Origin: Ruminococcus sp. AF41-9
Lineage (GTDB): Bacteria > Bacillota > Clostridia > Lachnospirales > Lachnospiraceae
Assembly: GCF_003477525.1 (NCBI RefSeq)
Contig: NZ_QUDO01000047.1
Location: forward strand, 1-31,100
Length of the DNA: 31,100 nucleotides
Direction: 5' to 3'
Below the pieces are notes generated by a model. That model ran no database searches and was not told the origin of the DNA. It saw only the letters and a program-made list of their open reading frames with translations. Positions within the stretch are counted from its first letter, which is position 1; the number at the start of each line of letters is the position of its first letter. Below, piece by piece: positions 1 to 6,000 of the stretch. The position numbers and the translations under genes are program-made.

Positions 1-104
1 GTAACCTTTATTGATCTTCCCCTTTCCGTTTGATATTTCCGGATATACTCTGTTAATTGTTTTACGTAAATTTCTTCATCTTCCACAATTGCAATCTGTA
101 TCAT
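1..104 (-). CDS. LytTR-family response regulator, N-terminal fragment
   Basis: Only the first 34 codons are inside the window; the gene runs off the left edge. The translated start, MIQIAIVEDE followed by EIYVKQLTEYIRKYQ, has the first beta strand and acidic pocket (EDE) of a CheY-like receiver. The 'YVKQL..YI.KYQ.E.G' continuation is typical of AgrA/LytTR-type regulators of Lachnospiraceae, which usually respond to a membrane histidine kinase. The start codon is preceded by GGAGG at suitable spacing and by a very good promoter at 201-229. The output domain is not visible, so LytTR is inferred from the receiver sequence only. Confidence 0.72.
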   Translation of the reverse strand, partial: MIQIAIVEDEEIYVKQLTEYIRKYQTERGRSIKV

Positions 105-200
105 CCTATACCCTCCACAAGAATTGCATTTTTTGTAACTGTTCAATCACACAATATAGTCCCTGGTTTTTATTGTTATTTTATAAATAACTTTTGTTTC

Positions 201-229
201 AGTATATCACTGCTTATTTCTTGCGTCAA
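201..229 (-). promoter_or_regulatory. Sigma-A promoter of the response regulator
   Basis: On the minus strand TTGACG (229-224) and TATACT (206-201) are separated by exactly 17 nt. The start codon is about 100 nt downstream. An inverted repeat GTTATTT/AAATAAC lies at about 175-191, just past the expected start site, and could be an operator (inference). The promoter makes the regulator independent of the zinc-ribbon/cooC unit upstream. Confidence 0.7.
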
Positions 230-248
230 GTGGATGTAATATTACAAA

Positions 249-425
249 TTACAGCTGTATAATCTGGTTTTCTTTTATCGTATATCCACAGTTATCGCAT
301 ACACTGTCGCCAACTGTTTTTCCATCTCTCACAAATACTTCTATATCTGCACTACATTTCGGACATTTAACTTCTTCAATTAAAGTCATGTTTCTGGCAT
401 CCATACATCCTGAAAAAAATCCCAT
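249..425 (-). CDS. Small zinc-ribbon protein, 58 aa
   Basis: This is a 58-residue protein with two CxxC knuckles (CPKC at 21-24 and CDNC at 43-46), which together form a rubredoxin-like zinc or iron ribbon. The start ATG has AGGTGA 6 nt upstream. It follows cooC on the same strand with about a 105-nt gap and no evident terminator, so co-transcription with cooC is likely. The N-terminus (MGFFSGCMDA) adds one further Cys. No enzymatic domain is present. A role beside the nickel chaperone, such as metal or redox handling, is inference from position only. Confidence 0.7.
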   Translation of the reverse strand: MGFFSGCMDARNMTLIEEVKCPKCSADIEVFVRDGKTVGDSVCDNCGYTIKENQIIQL

Positions 426-530
426 TTTTTCACCTTTTTCCTATATATATTCTATTATTTTCTTAACCTAATTTTTCTTTTATCTCATCTACTGCTGTCT
501 GGCTGAAATCATAAAGAGAACCTCCCTCTC

Positions 531-1301
531 TCACAGTCCTAGCTTCTTTACAATTTCTCCCAGTGCACTTCTGACCGGAGAATCTTTCGGAAGCTGTATG
601 ATCGGCTTTCCATCACAGTCATACTGATATACCTGGTCATCATGTGGTACAACGCCTAACAGTTCCAATCCCTGATTTCGGATTTCTTCCAGAGTTCCGG
701 CATCCAGTTTTCCATCCGGAACACGATTCACGATTAATCCAGTTTTCTGTGGTTTAAAGTTTAACTCCTTCATCAGCTTTGCAATACGTCCGGCTGCCTG
801 AACACCTCTTCTGGAACAGTCACTTACAAGAATGGCAACTTCCATCATTGGCAGGATTCCTCTGCTGATATGTTCCATACCTGCTTCGTTATCAACCACA
901 ATATATGGATAATGACTTTGCAGTTTCTGAACCTGGGTCTGCACAAGGCCATTTACAAAACAATAGCAGCCCTGTCCCTGGGTTCGTCCCATTACCATCA
1001 AATCATAATCGTCTTCTTCTGCAATCGCATCAGAAAGACGCATTTCCAGATATGCCTGTTTTGTCATACCGGAGGGAATCTGATATCGTGGGTCTATGCC
1101 TGCCCGCTCAATTTCTTCTCTCAGCTCCCCAAGTGTGACCTCCGGCTCAACACCGAGCACTTCGTTCAAATTTGCATTTGCATCTGCATCCACCGCCAGG
1201 ACCGGACGTTTTCCGCTTTCACATAAATACTGGATCAACAATCCACAAAGAGTTGTTTTTCCTACGCCGCCTTTTCCTGATACTGCAATTACATGTCCCA
1301 T
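531..1301 (-). CDS. cooC: CO dehydrogenase nickel-insertion ATPase CooC
   Basis: This is a 256-aa MinD/SIMIBI-class ATPase that supplies Ni to the C-cluster of carbon monoxide dehydrogenase in the cytoplasm. The deviant Walker A, GKGGVGKTT, spans residues 9-17. The metal-binding CxC falls at Cys112 and Cys114 in 'GQGCYC', the same positions as in the characterised CooC1 dimer. A 'DNEAGMEH' switch region follows at about 137. Length is normal for the family. The start has GGAGG 7 nt upstream. Its presence implies a Ni-CODH, and hence probably the Wood-Ljungdahl pathway, elsewhere in the genome; no CODH gene is in this window. It is transcribed divergently from tetR through a shared promoter region (1331-1434). 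Confidence 0.9.
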   Translation of the reverse strand: MGHVIAVSGKGGVGKTTLCGLLIQYLCESGKRPVLAVDADANANLNEVLGVEPEVTLGELREEIERAGIDPRYQIPSGMTKQAYLEMRLSDAIAEEDDYDLMVMGRTQGQGCYCFVNGLVQTQVQKLQSHYPYIVVDNEAGMEHISRGILPMMEVAILVSDCSRRGVQAAGRIAKLMKELNFKPQKTGLIVNRVPDGKLDAGTLEEIRNQGLELLGVVPHDDQVYQYDCDGKPIIQLPKDSPVRSALGEIVKKLGL

Positions 1302-1330
1302 GTTTTTCCTCCTAAAATTCTGAACAATCT

Positions 1331-1434
1331 GTTGACTTTTTCTTTAAGCCTCATTATAGTTGTTACTATATAAATTACAATGATCAATCCATGAGATTTG
1401 TATGGTTACTCAACACATCAGAAAAATTGTTGAG
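1331..1434. promoter_or_regulatory. Divergent cooC/tetR promoter region with operators (copy A)
   Basis: Plus-strand promoter (for tetR): TTGACT 1332-1337, 17 nt, TATAGT 1355-1360. Minus-strand promoter (for cooC): TTGTAA 1380-1375, 16 nt, TATAAT 1358-1353. The palindrome TATAGT-TGTT-ACTATA (1355-1370) covers both -10 boxes, so one bound protein could block both directions. A second dyad, CTCAACA-N12-TGTTGAG (1409-1434), lies in the tetR 5' UTR. The same arrangement recurs at 2790-2894. That TetR is the binding protein is inference. Confidence 0.65.
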
Positions 1435-1469
1435 AAATCATATGATACTAACTAATACAGGAGTATATA

Positions 1470-2117
1470 ATGTCAGAAAAAACGAGAAAACAAGATCGCC
1501 GTACCCGCTATACCAGGCAAACCATAAAAGATACGTTCTTAGAATTGTTAAATCAGAAAAGTTTTACGAAAATTACAGTTACAGAGATCTGCAAAAATGC
1601 TGAAATCAACCGTGGCACTTTTTATCTTCATTACTACGATATCTATGATGTATTATCAGATATTCTTAATGATATGACTCAGGATATGTTAACAACTGTG
1701 GATCATTTATTCTGTCTAAATCAAAAAAGCTGTTCCTATCCGTTCTGTCAGAAAATACAGATGGAATCACAATACAGGGCACTGTTTCTGGATGATACAA
1801 TTGCCCCTATTCTTCTGGAAAAATTAGCAGAAAATGCAAAAGAAGGCTATGTGACCTGGCTTATGTCACACAGCCTCCTGACCTTTGAACAGGCAGAATC
1901 GGTTTTTTATTTTCAAATGAATGGCTGCCTTTCCATCAACAGACTGATGCTCCGCAATCACTGTAATGACTGGAAACAGATTCAGACAACAATTGACAAA
2001 TTTATCAAATCCGGACTGGAAAGTTTTCTGATTCATGATCAGAGAGAAGAAAATGCTTCCGATAATTTTTGCAGCAAAATTTCTCCAACTGTTACCGCAT
2101 CTTCTACACTCAGATAA
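1470..2117 (+). CDS. TetR/AcrR-family transcriptional regulator
   Basis: This is a 215-aa regulator with an N-terminal TetR helix-turn-helix (about residues 15-62: TRQTIKDTFLELL, then ITVTEICKNAEINRGTFYLHY). The C-terminal ligand-binding half is short and unrecognised. AGGAG lies 6 nt before the ATG. The protein would normally end near 'FIKSGLESFLI'; the last 28 or so residues read through the antisense strand of the convergent DUF3786 gene (overlap 2039-2117). It is divergent from cooC and probably autoregulates through the palindrome at 1355-1370. Control of cooC is inferred from shared promoters. Confidence 0.85.
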   Translation: MSEKTRKQDRRTRYTRQTIKDTFLELLNQKSFTKITVTEICKNAEINRGTFYLHYYDIYDVLSDILNDMTQDMLTTVDHLFCLNQKSCSYPFCQKIQMESQYRALFLDDTIAPILLEKLAENAKEGYVTWLMSHSLLTFEQAESVFYFQMNGCLSINRLMLRNHCNDWKQIQTTIDKFIKSGLESFLIHDQREENASDNFCSKISPTVTASSTLR

Positions 2118-2665
2118 TGATCAGCATGATCCTGAAGAAATATTTTGCCAGATACAGGAAATTCTTCATCTGCAAACCATATCTTTAAAGTTACCGGATA
2201 TCTTGGCAGAACTGGAAAAACAGCACACAGATCCGCCTTTGTCTCTGTGAATTCTGCACCCAGGTTTTTACATGCTTTCTGAATTTTCTCAGGATCTTTA
2301 TCCTGCAAAAGCTTTTCCAGTTTCTGCTCTGCAGTCCGGTCAAACTTGGTTCCTCGAATCAATCCATCTTTCAGGTTACCAAAAGTAATAAGTTTCTGTG
2401 AACCTTCTGTTCCATCGGCCATATCCAGATAATGCAGCAATGTCAGATAATGCCATTCGTCCATGTCTGAGTTAATACAAAATTCAGGGAGTTGAATTTC
2501 AATCGTTTCATAAAAACTCAGTACTTCAAGCACATTTCGGCTGCTATGAAAAACAGCCCCGCTTTTTGCAGCAATATCCTCTCCGGAACGATTTTGCAGC
2601 CGTTTTACTGCTGCCTGAAACATTTCCTGAAATGCACGATTTTCTGTTTGATTTTTGTATTCCAT
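2039..2665 (-). CDS. DUF3786 domain-containing protein
   Basis: This 208-aa soluble protein is recognised as a DUF3786 member. Diagnostic stretches are 'YLTLLHYLDMADG' near residue 73 and the C-terminal 'FPVLPRYPVTLKIWFADEEFPVSGKIFLQDHADHYLSVEDA' segment (about 147-189), which runs close to the end. The function of the family is not established. It is often met in anaerobes near corrinoid, CODH or Fe-S proteins (from memory, not checked), which would fit cooC nearby. The start has GGAGAA 6 nt upstream. Its 3' end is antisense to the tetR tail. The duplicated promoter region at 2790-2894 may drive it. Confidence 0.75.
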   Translation of the reverse strand: MEYKNQTENRAFQEMFQAAVKRLQNRSGEDIAAKSGAVFHSSRNVLEVLSFYETIEIQLPEFCINSDMDEWHYLTLLHYLDMADGTEGSQKLITFGNLKDGLIRGTKFDRTAEQKLEKLLQDKDPEKIQKACKNLGAEFTETKADLCAVFPVLPRYPVTLKIWFADEEFPVSGKIFLQDHADHYLSVEDAVTVGEILLQKLSEAFSSL

Positions 2666-2789
2666 AAGTTCTCCTTTGTGAATATTTTATCACATCATAT
2701 AATAATCAATGTTTATGCAAGGAGTTTGGTGGTTTCATAAATTTGTCTACGATCAGCATATTATAATCCTCCGTAAGTTTCATTCCTGT

Positions 2790-2894
2790 GTTGACTTTTC
2801 CTTTAAATTTCATTATAGTTGTAATTATATTATTTACAATCATCAAAATAATAAATATGCACAGTTTTTCAACACATTGAAAAGAACTGTTGAG
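2790..2894. promoter_or_regulatory. Divergent promoter region upstream of rrf2 (copy B of 1331-1434)
   Basis: Plus strand (rrf2): TTGACT 2791-2796, 17 nt, TATAGT 2814-2819. Minus strand: TTGTAA 2839-2834, 16 nt, TATAAT 2817-2812. The -10 palindrome is degenerate (TATAGT-TGTA-ATTATA, 2814-2829). A TCAACA-N13-TGTTGA dyad follows at 2869-2893. Spacing and order match copy A base for base across the promoter core, and the first ~50 nt are mostly identical, so the two regions are duplicates. Confidence 0.6.
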
Positions 2895-2985
2895 AACTTG
2901 AAATGTTTTAGACAAACCAGAAATATTTTTGTCTCAAAAATGTGAAAGCAAAATCATTATATCATACTACAAGGAGTTTCTTATC

Positions 2986-3435
2986 ATGAAATATTCAACG
3001 AAATTAAGTGATACTGTTCATGTGATGGTTCTGATTGCTATCAACCAGGAAAAATCTCTCTCCAGCGCCTCAATTGCAGAAAGTGTCCATACAAATCCCG
3101 GCTTTGTACGCCAGCTTATGTTAAAACTAAAAAAAGCCGGACTTATGACCAGTGTAGCCGGACATGCCCGTCCTTCTCTTTCAAAACCAGCAGACCAGAT
3201 TACATTGCTGGATATTTATAAAGCAGTTGAAGGTGAGAAACCATTGCTTCATTTAGATACTCATACCAATCCAGATTGTGGCGTTGGCATTAACATTCAG
3301 TTATCTTTGCAGGGATTCTATAATGAAATCCAAAAAACTGCTGAAGAAAAAATGAATACGATTACTTTACAGGATATCATAAATACCTATTATCAGCGAA
3401 CATCCATGCAAAATGATTTACAAAACATTATATGA
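2986..3435 (+). CDS. Rrf2-family transcriptional regulator
   Basis: This is a 149-aa winged-helix regulator of the Rrf2 family. 'MKYSTKLSDTVHVMVLIA' begins helix 1, and 'SSASIAESVHTNPGFVRQLMLKLKKAGLM' (about 24-52) is the recognition helix and wing. Only one Cys (in 'NPDCGVG') occurs where Fe-S members such as IscR or NsrR carry three, so an Fe-S cofactor is unlikely; it resembles the YwnA/CymR branch. I chose the ATG at 2986, with AAGGAG 10 nt upstream, over the in-frame ATG at 2929, which lacks an SD and adds a non-family extension. A short ORF overlaps its stop as ATGA (3432). Confidence 0.87.
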   Translation: MKYSTKLSDTVHVMVLIAINQEKSLSSASIAESVHTNPGFVRQLMLKLKKAGLMTSVAGHARPSLSKPADQITLLDIYKAVEGEKPLLHLDTHTNPDCGVGINIQLSLQGFYNEIQKTAEEKMNTITLQDIINTYYQRTSMQNDLQNII

Positions 3436-3509
3436 CAGGAGAATATTCTTTTTCAGATACTGTAAAAGCACATATATACGATGATCTGGAGATTATAGCG
3501 ATCCTCTAA
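3432..3509 (+). pseudogene. 25-codon ORF coupled to rrf2, probable gene start remnant
   Basis: The ATG overlaps the rrf2 stop codon in the ATGA arrangement typical of translationally coupled genes. It opens a frame of only 25 residues (MTGEYSFSDTV..., ending EIIAIL). The sequence looks protein-like but I cannot assign it. Shortly downstream lies the C-terminal piece of an unrelated gene (3541), so this is probably the surviving start of a deleted partner of rrf2. A genuine micropeptide cannot be excluded. Confidence 0.3.
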
Positions 3510-3540
3510 AATAACGCATCTTAATCCAGTCCATCAGAGG

Positions 3541-3801
3541 GTGAAATCCTGCGTCAGATATCTTTGCCGTATCAAACGTGTAATGGAGCGAGACGGCGTC
3601 AATGAGAAAAAAGCTGCGAAACTGATAAAAGAAGTAGATGAAAAGAGAGCATCCTTCCACAAATTCTATACAGGCAAAGAATGGGAAGACGCCAGCCAGT
3701 ATCAGCTGTCTATTGATACAGGCAAACTTGATATTTCCGATGCAGCAGACATGATCATAAATTATATCAATGCTAAAAATATCGGACAAAAGCACCTGTA
3801 A
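3541..3801 (+). pseudogene. Cytidylate kinase-like protein, C-terminal remnant
   Basis: The 86-residue frame contains 'RIKRVMERDGVNEKKAAKLI..VDEKRASFHKFYTG..W.DASQYQL..DTGKL', the LID and C-terminal part of the cytidylate-kinase-like family common in Clostridia (usual length about 200 aa). The P-loop and NMP-binding half are missing and a stop lies upstream at 3496. The reading frame opens with GTG at 3541 without a convincing SD. I call it a 5'-deleted pseudogene; expression as a short protein is unlikely. Confidence 0.7.
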
Positions 3802-3820
3802 TTTCCAAATAACACTGTAA

Positions 3821-3862
3821 AAATCAGGCACAAATTTCCGAAATATAACTTGTGCCTGATTT
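3821..3862. terminator. Bidirectional hairpin terminator
   Basis: Perfect 13-bp inverted repeat AAATCAGGCACAA (3821-3833) / TTGTGCCTGATTT (3850-3862) with a 16-nt loop. T-rich sequence follows on both strands (GCATTTTCTTTT on plus; TTTTTACAG on minus). It separates the kinase remnant from the convergent GNAT gene. Confidence 0.75.
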
Positions 3863-3948
3863 GCATTTTCTTTTAATATTTACTGTTTGACTGATCGGAT
3901 ATCTCTGTAAATTCGCAGATAGACTTCTCAAATATGCTATACAACGCA

Positions 3949-4425
3949 TCAATGTTCCAGGATATATTCCATCTGTCTTTCTTTTGTTTTCATACCCATT
4001 TTTTCATAGAACTTTTCGGCTGAAGTATTTCCTGCCCATACATTCAGTGTCACTTCATAACAGCCCATTCGCTTTGCTTCGTTTTTTACATACTCAAACA
4101 AACGCTCACCGATATGCTGTCCTCGTGCCTGCTGATCCACACACAGATCATCTATAAAAAGAGACTTAAACGGTACCATATTGGTTGAAAAAGGCTGTTC
4201 CTGTAATTGGCAAAATGCATATCCTACACAAACATCTTCCTCGTTCACTGCTACATATATGGGTTTTTCTTCTTTTCCTAATAGCTCTGTCAATTCGCTT
4301 ACAGTATATTTTGTGGTACCAGGAATAAAAATATCAGGTCTTATATCCGCATGGATCTGTAATACCTGTCCCAACAGTTCAATTATTCTTGGAATGTCTT
4401 TTTCTTCTGCTTTTCTAATAGTCAT
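3949..4425 (-). CDS. GNAT-family N-acetyltransferase
   Basis: This is a 158-aa Gcn5-related acetyltransferase. The acetyl-CoA loop of motif A is 'QQARGQHIGERLFEYV' (about residues 99-114), preceded by the 'LFIDDLCVD' strand. The C-terminal 'NTSAEKFYEKMGM' is motif B. The substrate cannot be read from sequence. I took the ATG at 4425, which has GGAGGAGAA directly upstream, instead of the longer frame from 4476 that lacks an SD. About 85 nt between its stop and the terminator at 3821 hold no gene I can support. Confidence 0.88.
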   Translation of the reverse strand: MTIRKAEEKDIPRIIELLGQVLQIHADIRPDIFIPGTTKYTVSELTELLGKEEKPIYVAVNEEDVCVGYAFCQLQEQPFSTNMVPFKSLFIDDLCVDQQARGQHIGERLFEYVKNEAKRMGCYEVTLNVWAGNTSAEKFYEKMGMKTKERQMEYILEH

Positions 4426-4475
4426 TTTTTCTCCTCCAATTATCCGGCAAACTATCTGCAAATACCTGTAGTGCA

Positions 4476-4626
4476 TTACCTGCCCTCATTTATGACCTTC
4501 CGAATATCTTTATATGGAACATGCGTAAAAATATTTCTAAGCTCATCTGCAATATCCAAAGCCATGGCAATCTTTGTCAGTGATCTCAATGATATCTGTC
4601 CGGTAGTTTCGAATCTCTTAATTTTC
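4476..4626 (-). pseudogene. XRE/HipB-type helix-turn-helix protein, C-terminal remnant
   Basis: Directly after the stop of the NimA-like gene, another minus-strand frame reads 'IKRFETTGQISLRSLTKIAM', then ALDIADELRNIFTHVPYKDIRKVI, to a stop at 4476-4478. This is the second half of the HTH and the tail seen in short XRE regulators, often partners of HipA-like kinases. The first half of the HTH and the start codon are absent; an in-frame stop lies just upstream. It is a truncated remnant abutting an intact gene, which marks a deletion or insertion junction. Confidence 0.65.
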
Positions 4627-5121
4627 CTATCTTTCCACTACTGGCTTTGCCGGTAATGGTCTGTACTTTGCAGTATAATAATCACACTCAATTCGGATGA
4701 CACTGACAATTGAAACCAGCCGCTCATTAAACTCAAAATCCTTACCCGTTTGTATTTTCATTAAGGCACTCATGGCCTTAATTTTTTCTTGTGGTGCTTC
4801 CACAATCTCCGCAGTTCCAAATCCATCAAAAGAATAATAACTACACCCATATTGGCAGGCTACTTTACCTGAAAATGGTTGAACATCACACTCAATCTGA
4901 ACACAGCAGTCTGAATTGTTTTTGATAATGTCAAGCTTACGGCCTTCCAAAGCACCGTGCACATAAAATACAAGTTTATCATTTTCCATAACATAACCGT
5001 AGTTCATAGGAACTATGTATGGTTTTCCCTGATCCACCAGCCCAAGGTGCAAGACCTTACCAGAATCAAGTATATGTATGATTTCATTAAAATCTGTTAC
5101 TTCTCTGTCTCTTCTGCGCAT
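4627..5121 (-). CDS. Pyridoxamine 5'-phosphate oxidase-fold flavoprotein (NimA-like)
   Basis: This is a 164-aa split-barrel flavin-binding protein. The N-terminus 'RRRDREVTDFNEIIHILDSGKVLHLGLVDQGKPYIVPMNYGY' and 'LVFYVHGALEGRKLDIIKNN' match the NimA/5-nitroimidazole-reductase-like group of the PNPOx superfamily. FMN or heme binding is expected; the substrate is unknown. Of two possible ATGs I chose 5121, because GGGAGGA sits 6 nt before it. A short upstream ORF (5156-5097) with its own SD overlaps the start. The promoter is at 5226-5198, with a perfect palindrome next to its -35. Confidence 0.82.
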   Translation of the reverse strand: MRRRDREVTDFNEIIHILDSGKVLHLGLVDQGKPYIVPMNYGYVMENDKLVFYVHGALEGRKLDIIKNNSDCCVQIECDVQPFSGKVACQYGCSYYSFDGFGTAEIVEAPQEKIKAMSALMKIQTGKDFEFNERLVSIVSVIRIECDYYTAKYRPLPAKPVVER

Positions 5122-5197
5122 AAAAAATCCTCCCATCGTACCTCTGATATTTTCATTTTTTCTTCTCCGGATAACAGATTATTCCATAGTCAATTTA

Positions 5198-5246
5198 ATC
5201 ATAGCACATACATTCCTACTTGACAAATACATCGCAATGCGATGTA
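5198..5246 (-). promoter_or_regulatory. Promoter of NimA-like gene with 19-bp palindromic operator
   Basis: Minus strand TTGTCA (5226-5221), 17 nt, TATGAT (5203-5198). Adjoining the -35 is TACATCGCA-A-TGCGATGTA (5228-5246), a perfect 9-bp dyad. On the plus strand the same dyad lies behind a TTGACA (5220-5225), so it may control both directions. The divergent TetR at 5391 is the obvious candidate to bind it (inference). Confidence 0.65.
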
Positions 5247-5390
5247 ACATAATAACTTTTAACAACCAATTATGGATATGAGATTATGCAGAAAGTAAAA
5301 GAATTGACTGAGAATGAAAATATATTTTTTTATCGTCAGATTTGTGGTATACTTTATGTATTACTTACAGACTCCCGGGAGGAGACGACT

Positions 5391-5969
5391 ATGCAAAATA
5401 TAATTCCCGATGAAAGATATTCCGTGGCTGACGAGGCCATTTTAGGTGCTTTTTTCAAATTGGTAAAAGAAAAGAAGCCTGACAGGATTACTGTATCCGA
5501 CATCACTAAAACAGCAGGTATTGCCAGAAGTACTTTTTATAATCACTATCAGAACATCCCTTCACTTATCTCCGCAGTTGAGGATAAAACGATTCATGAT
5601 GTTTTTTCCATGATGGAAAATTTCCAACCCAAAAATGACCGGGACATCTGCAGTTCCTATTTTCTGACCCTGTGCCTGTACACTATGGAAAATCCTTTTC
5701 TGTCCGGTCTTTTGAGTACACCTTATGGAAATGATCTGTTTGAAAAAATGCTGACTATGCTCCATCATTATGTCACAGAGGCTACATCTAATTCCAGGCC
5801 TGACAGGCATACAAAGGAAGAAGTTTCCTATGTGATTACCTGCGCCATCGGCAGTACTATCGGCGTTCTCCATAAATGGAGCCGGGATAATTTTAATCTT
5901 GCACCGGAAGTAATCGCTGATATTCTGTCTGAAATTTTTTTATCCGGTATGCTGCCGCTTTTATCTTAA
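5391..5969 (+). CDS. TetR/AcrR-family transcriptional regulator
   Basis: This is a 192-aa regulator. The HTH is 'ILGAFFKLVKEKKPDRITVSDITKTAGIARSTFYNHYQN' (about residues 16-54). The C-terminal domain resembles the TetR_C group found in Firmicute regulators of efflux or lipid genes. I chose the ATG at 5391 because GGGAGGAGA precedes it; the frame is open back to 5286 but without an SD. A TATACT -10 box with upstream TG lies at 5348-5353. The CTCCCGGGAG palindrome at 5372-5381 includes part of the SD. It is divergent from the NimA-like gene and convergent with the ligase/carrier/condensation operon, so either could be its target. Confidence 0.87.
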   Translation: MQNIIPDERYSVADEAILGAFFKLVKEKKPDRITVSDITKTAGIARSTFYNHYQNIPSLISAVEDKTIHDVFSMMENFQPKNDRDICSSYFLTLCLYTMENPFLSGLLSTPYGNDLFEKMLTMLHHYVTEATSNSRPDRHTKEEVSYVITCAIGSTIGVLHKWSRDNFNLAPEVIADILSEIFLSGMLPLLS

Positions 5970-6000
5970 TTCAGGGAGTATAATCATTGTCCGGTCTTAT

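Noticed and set aside
870..1226. Open frames on the plus strand across cooC
   Set aside because: They are antisense to a well-supported gene, lack SD sequences and resemble no family.
2706..2915. 69-codon minus frame through promoter copy B
   Set aside because: It would cross both promoters; only its last 17 codons have an SD, and these are reported separately.
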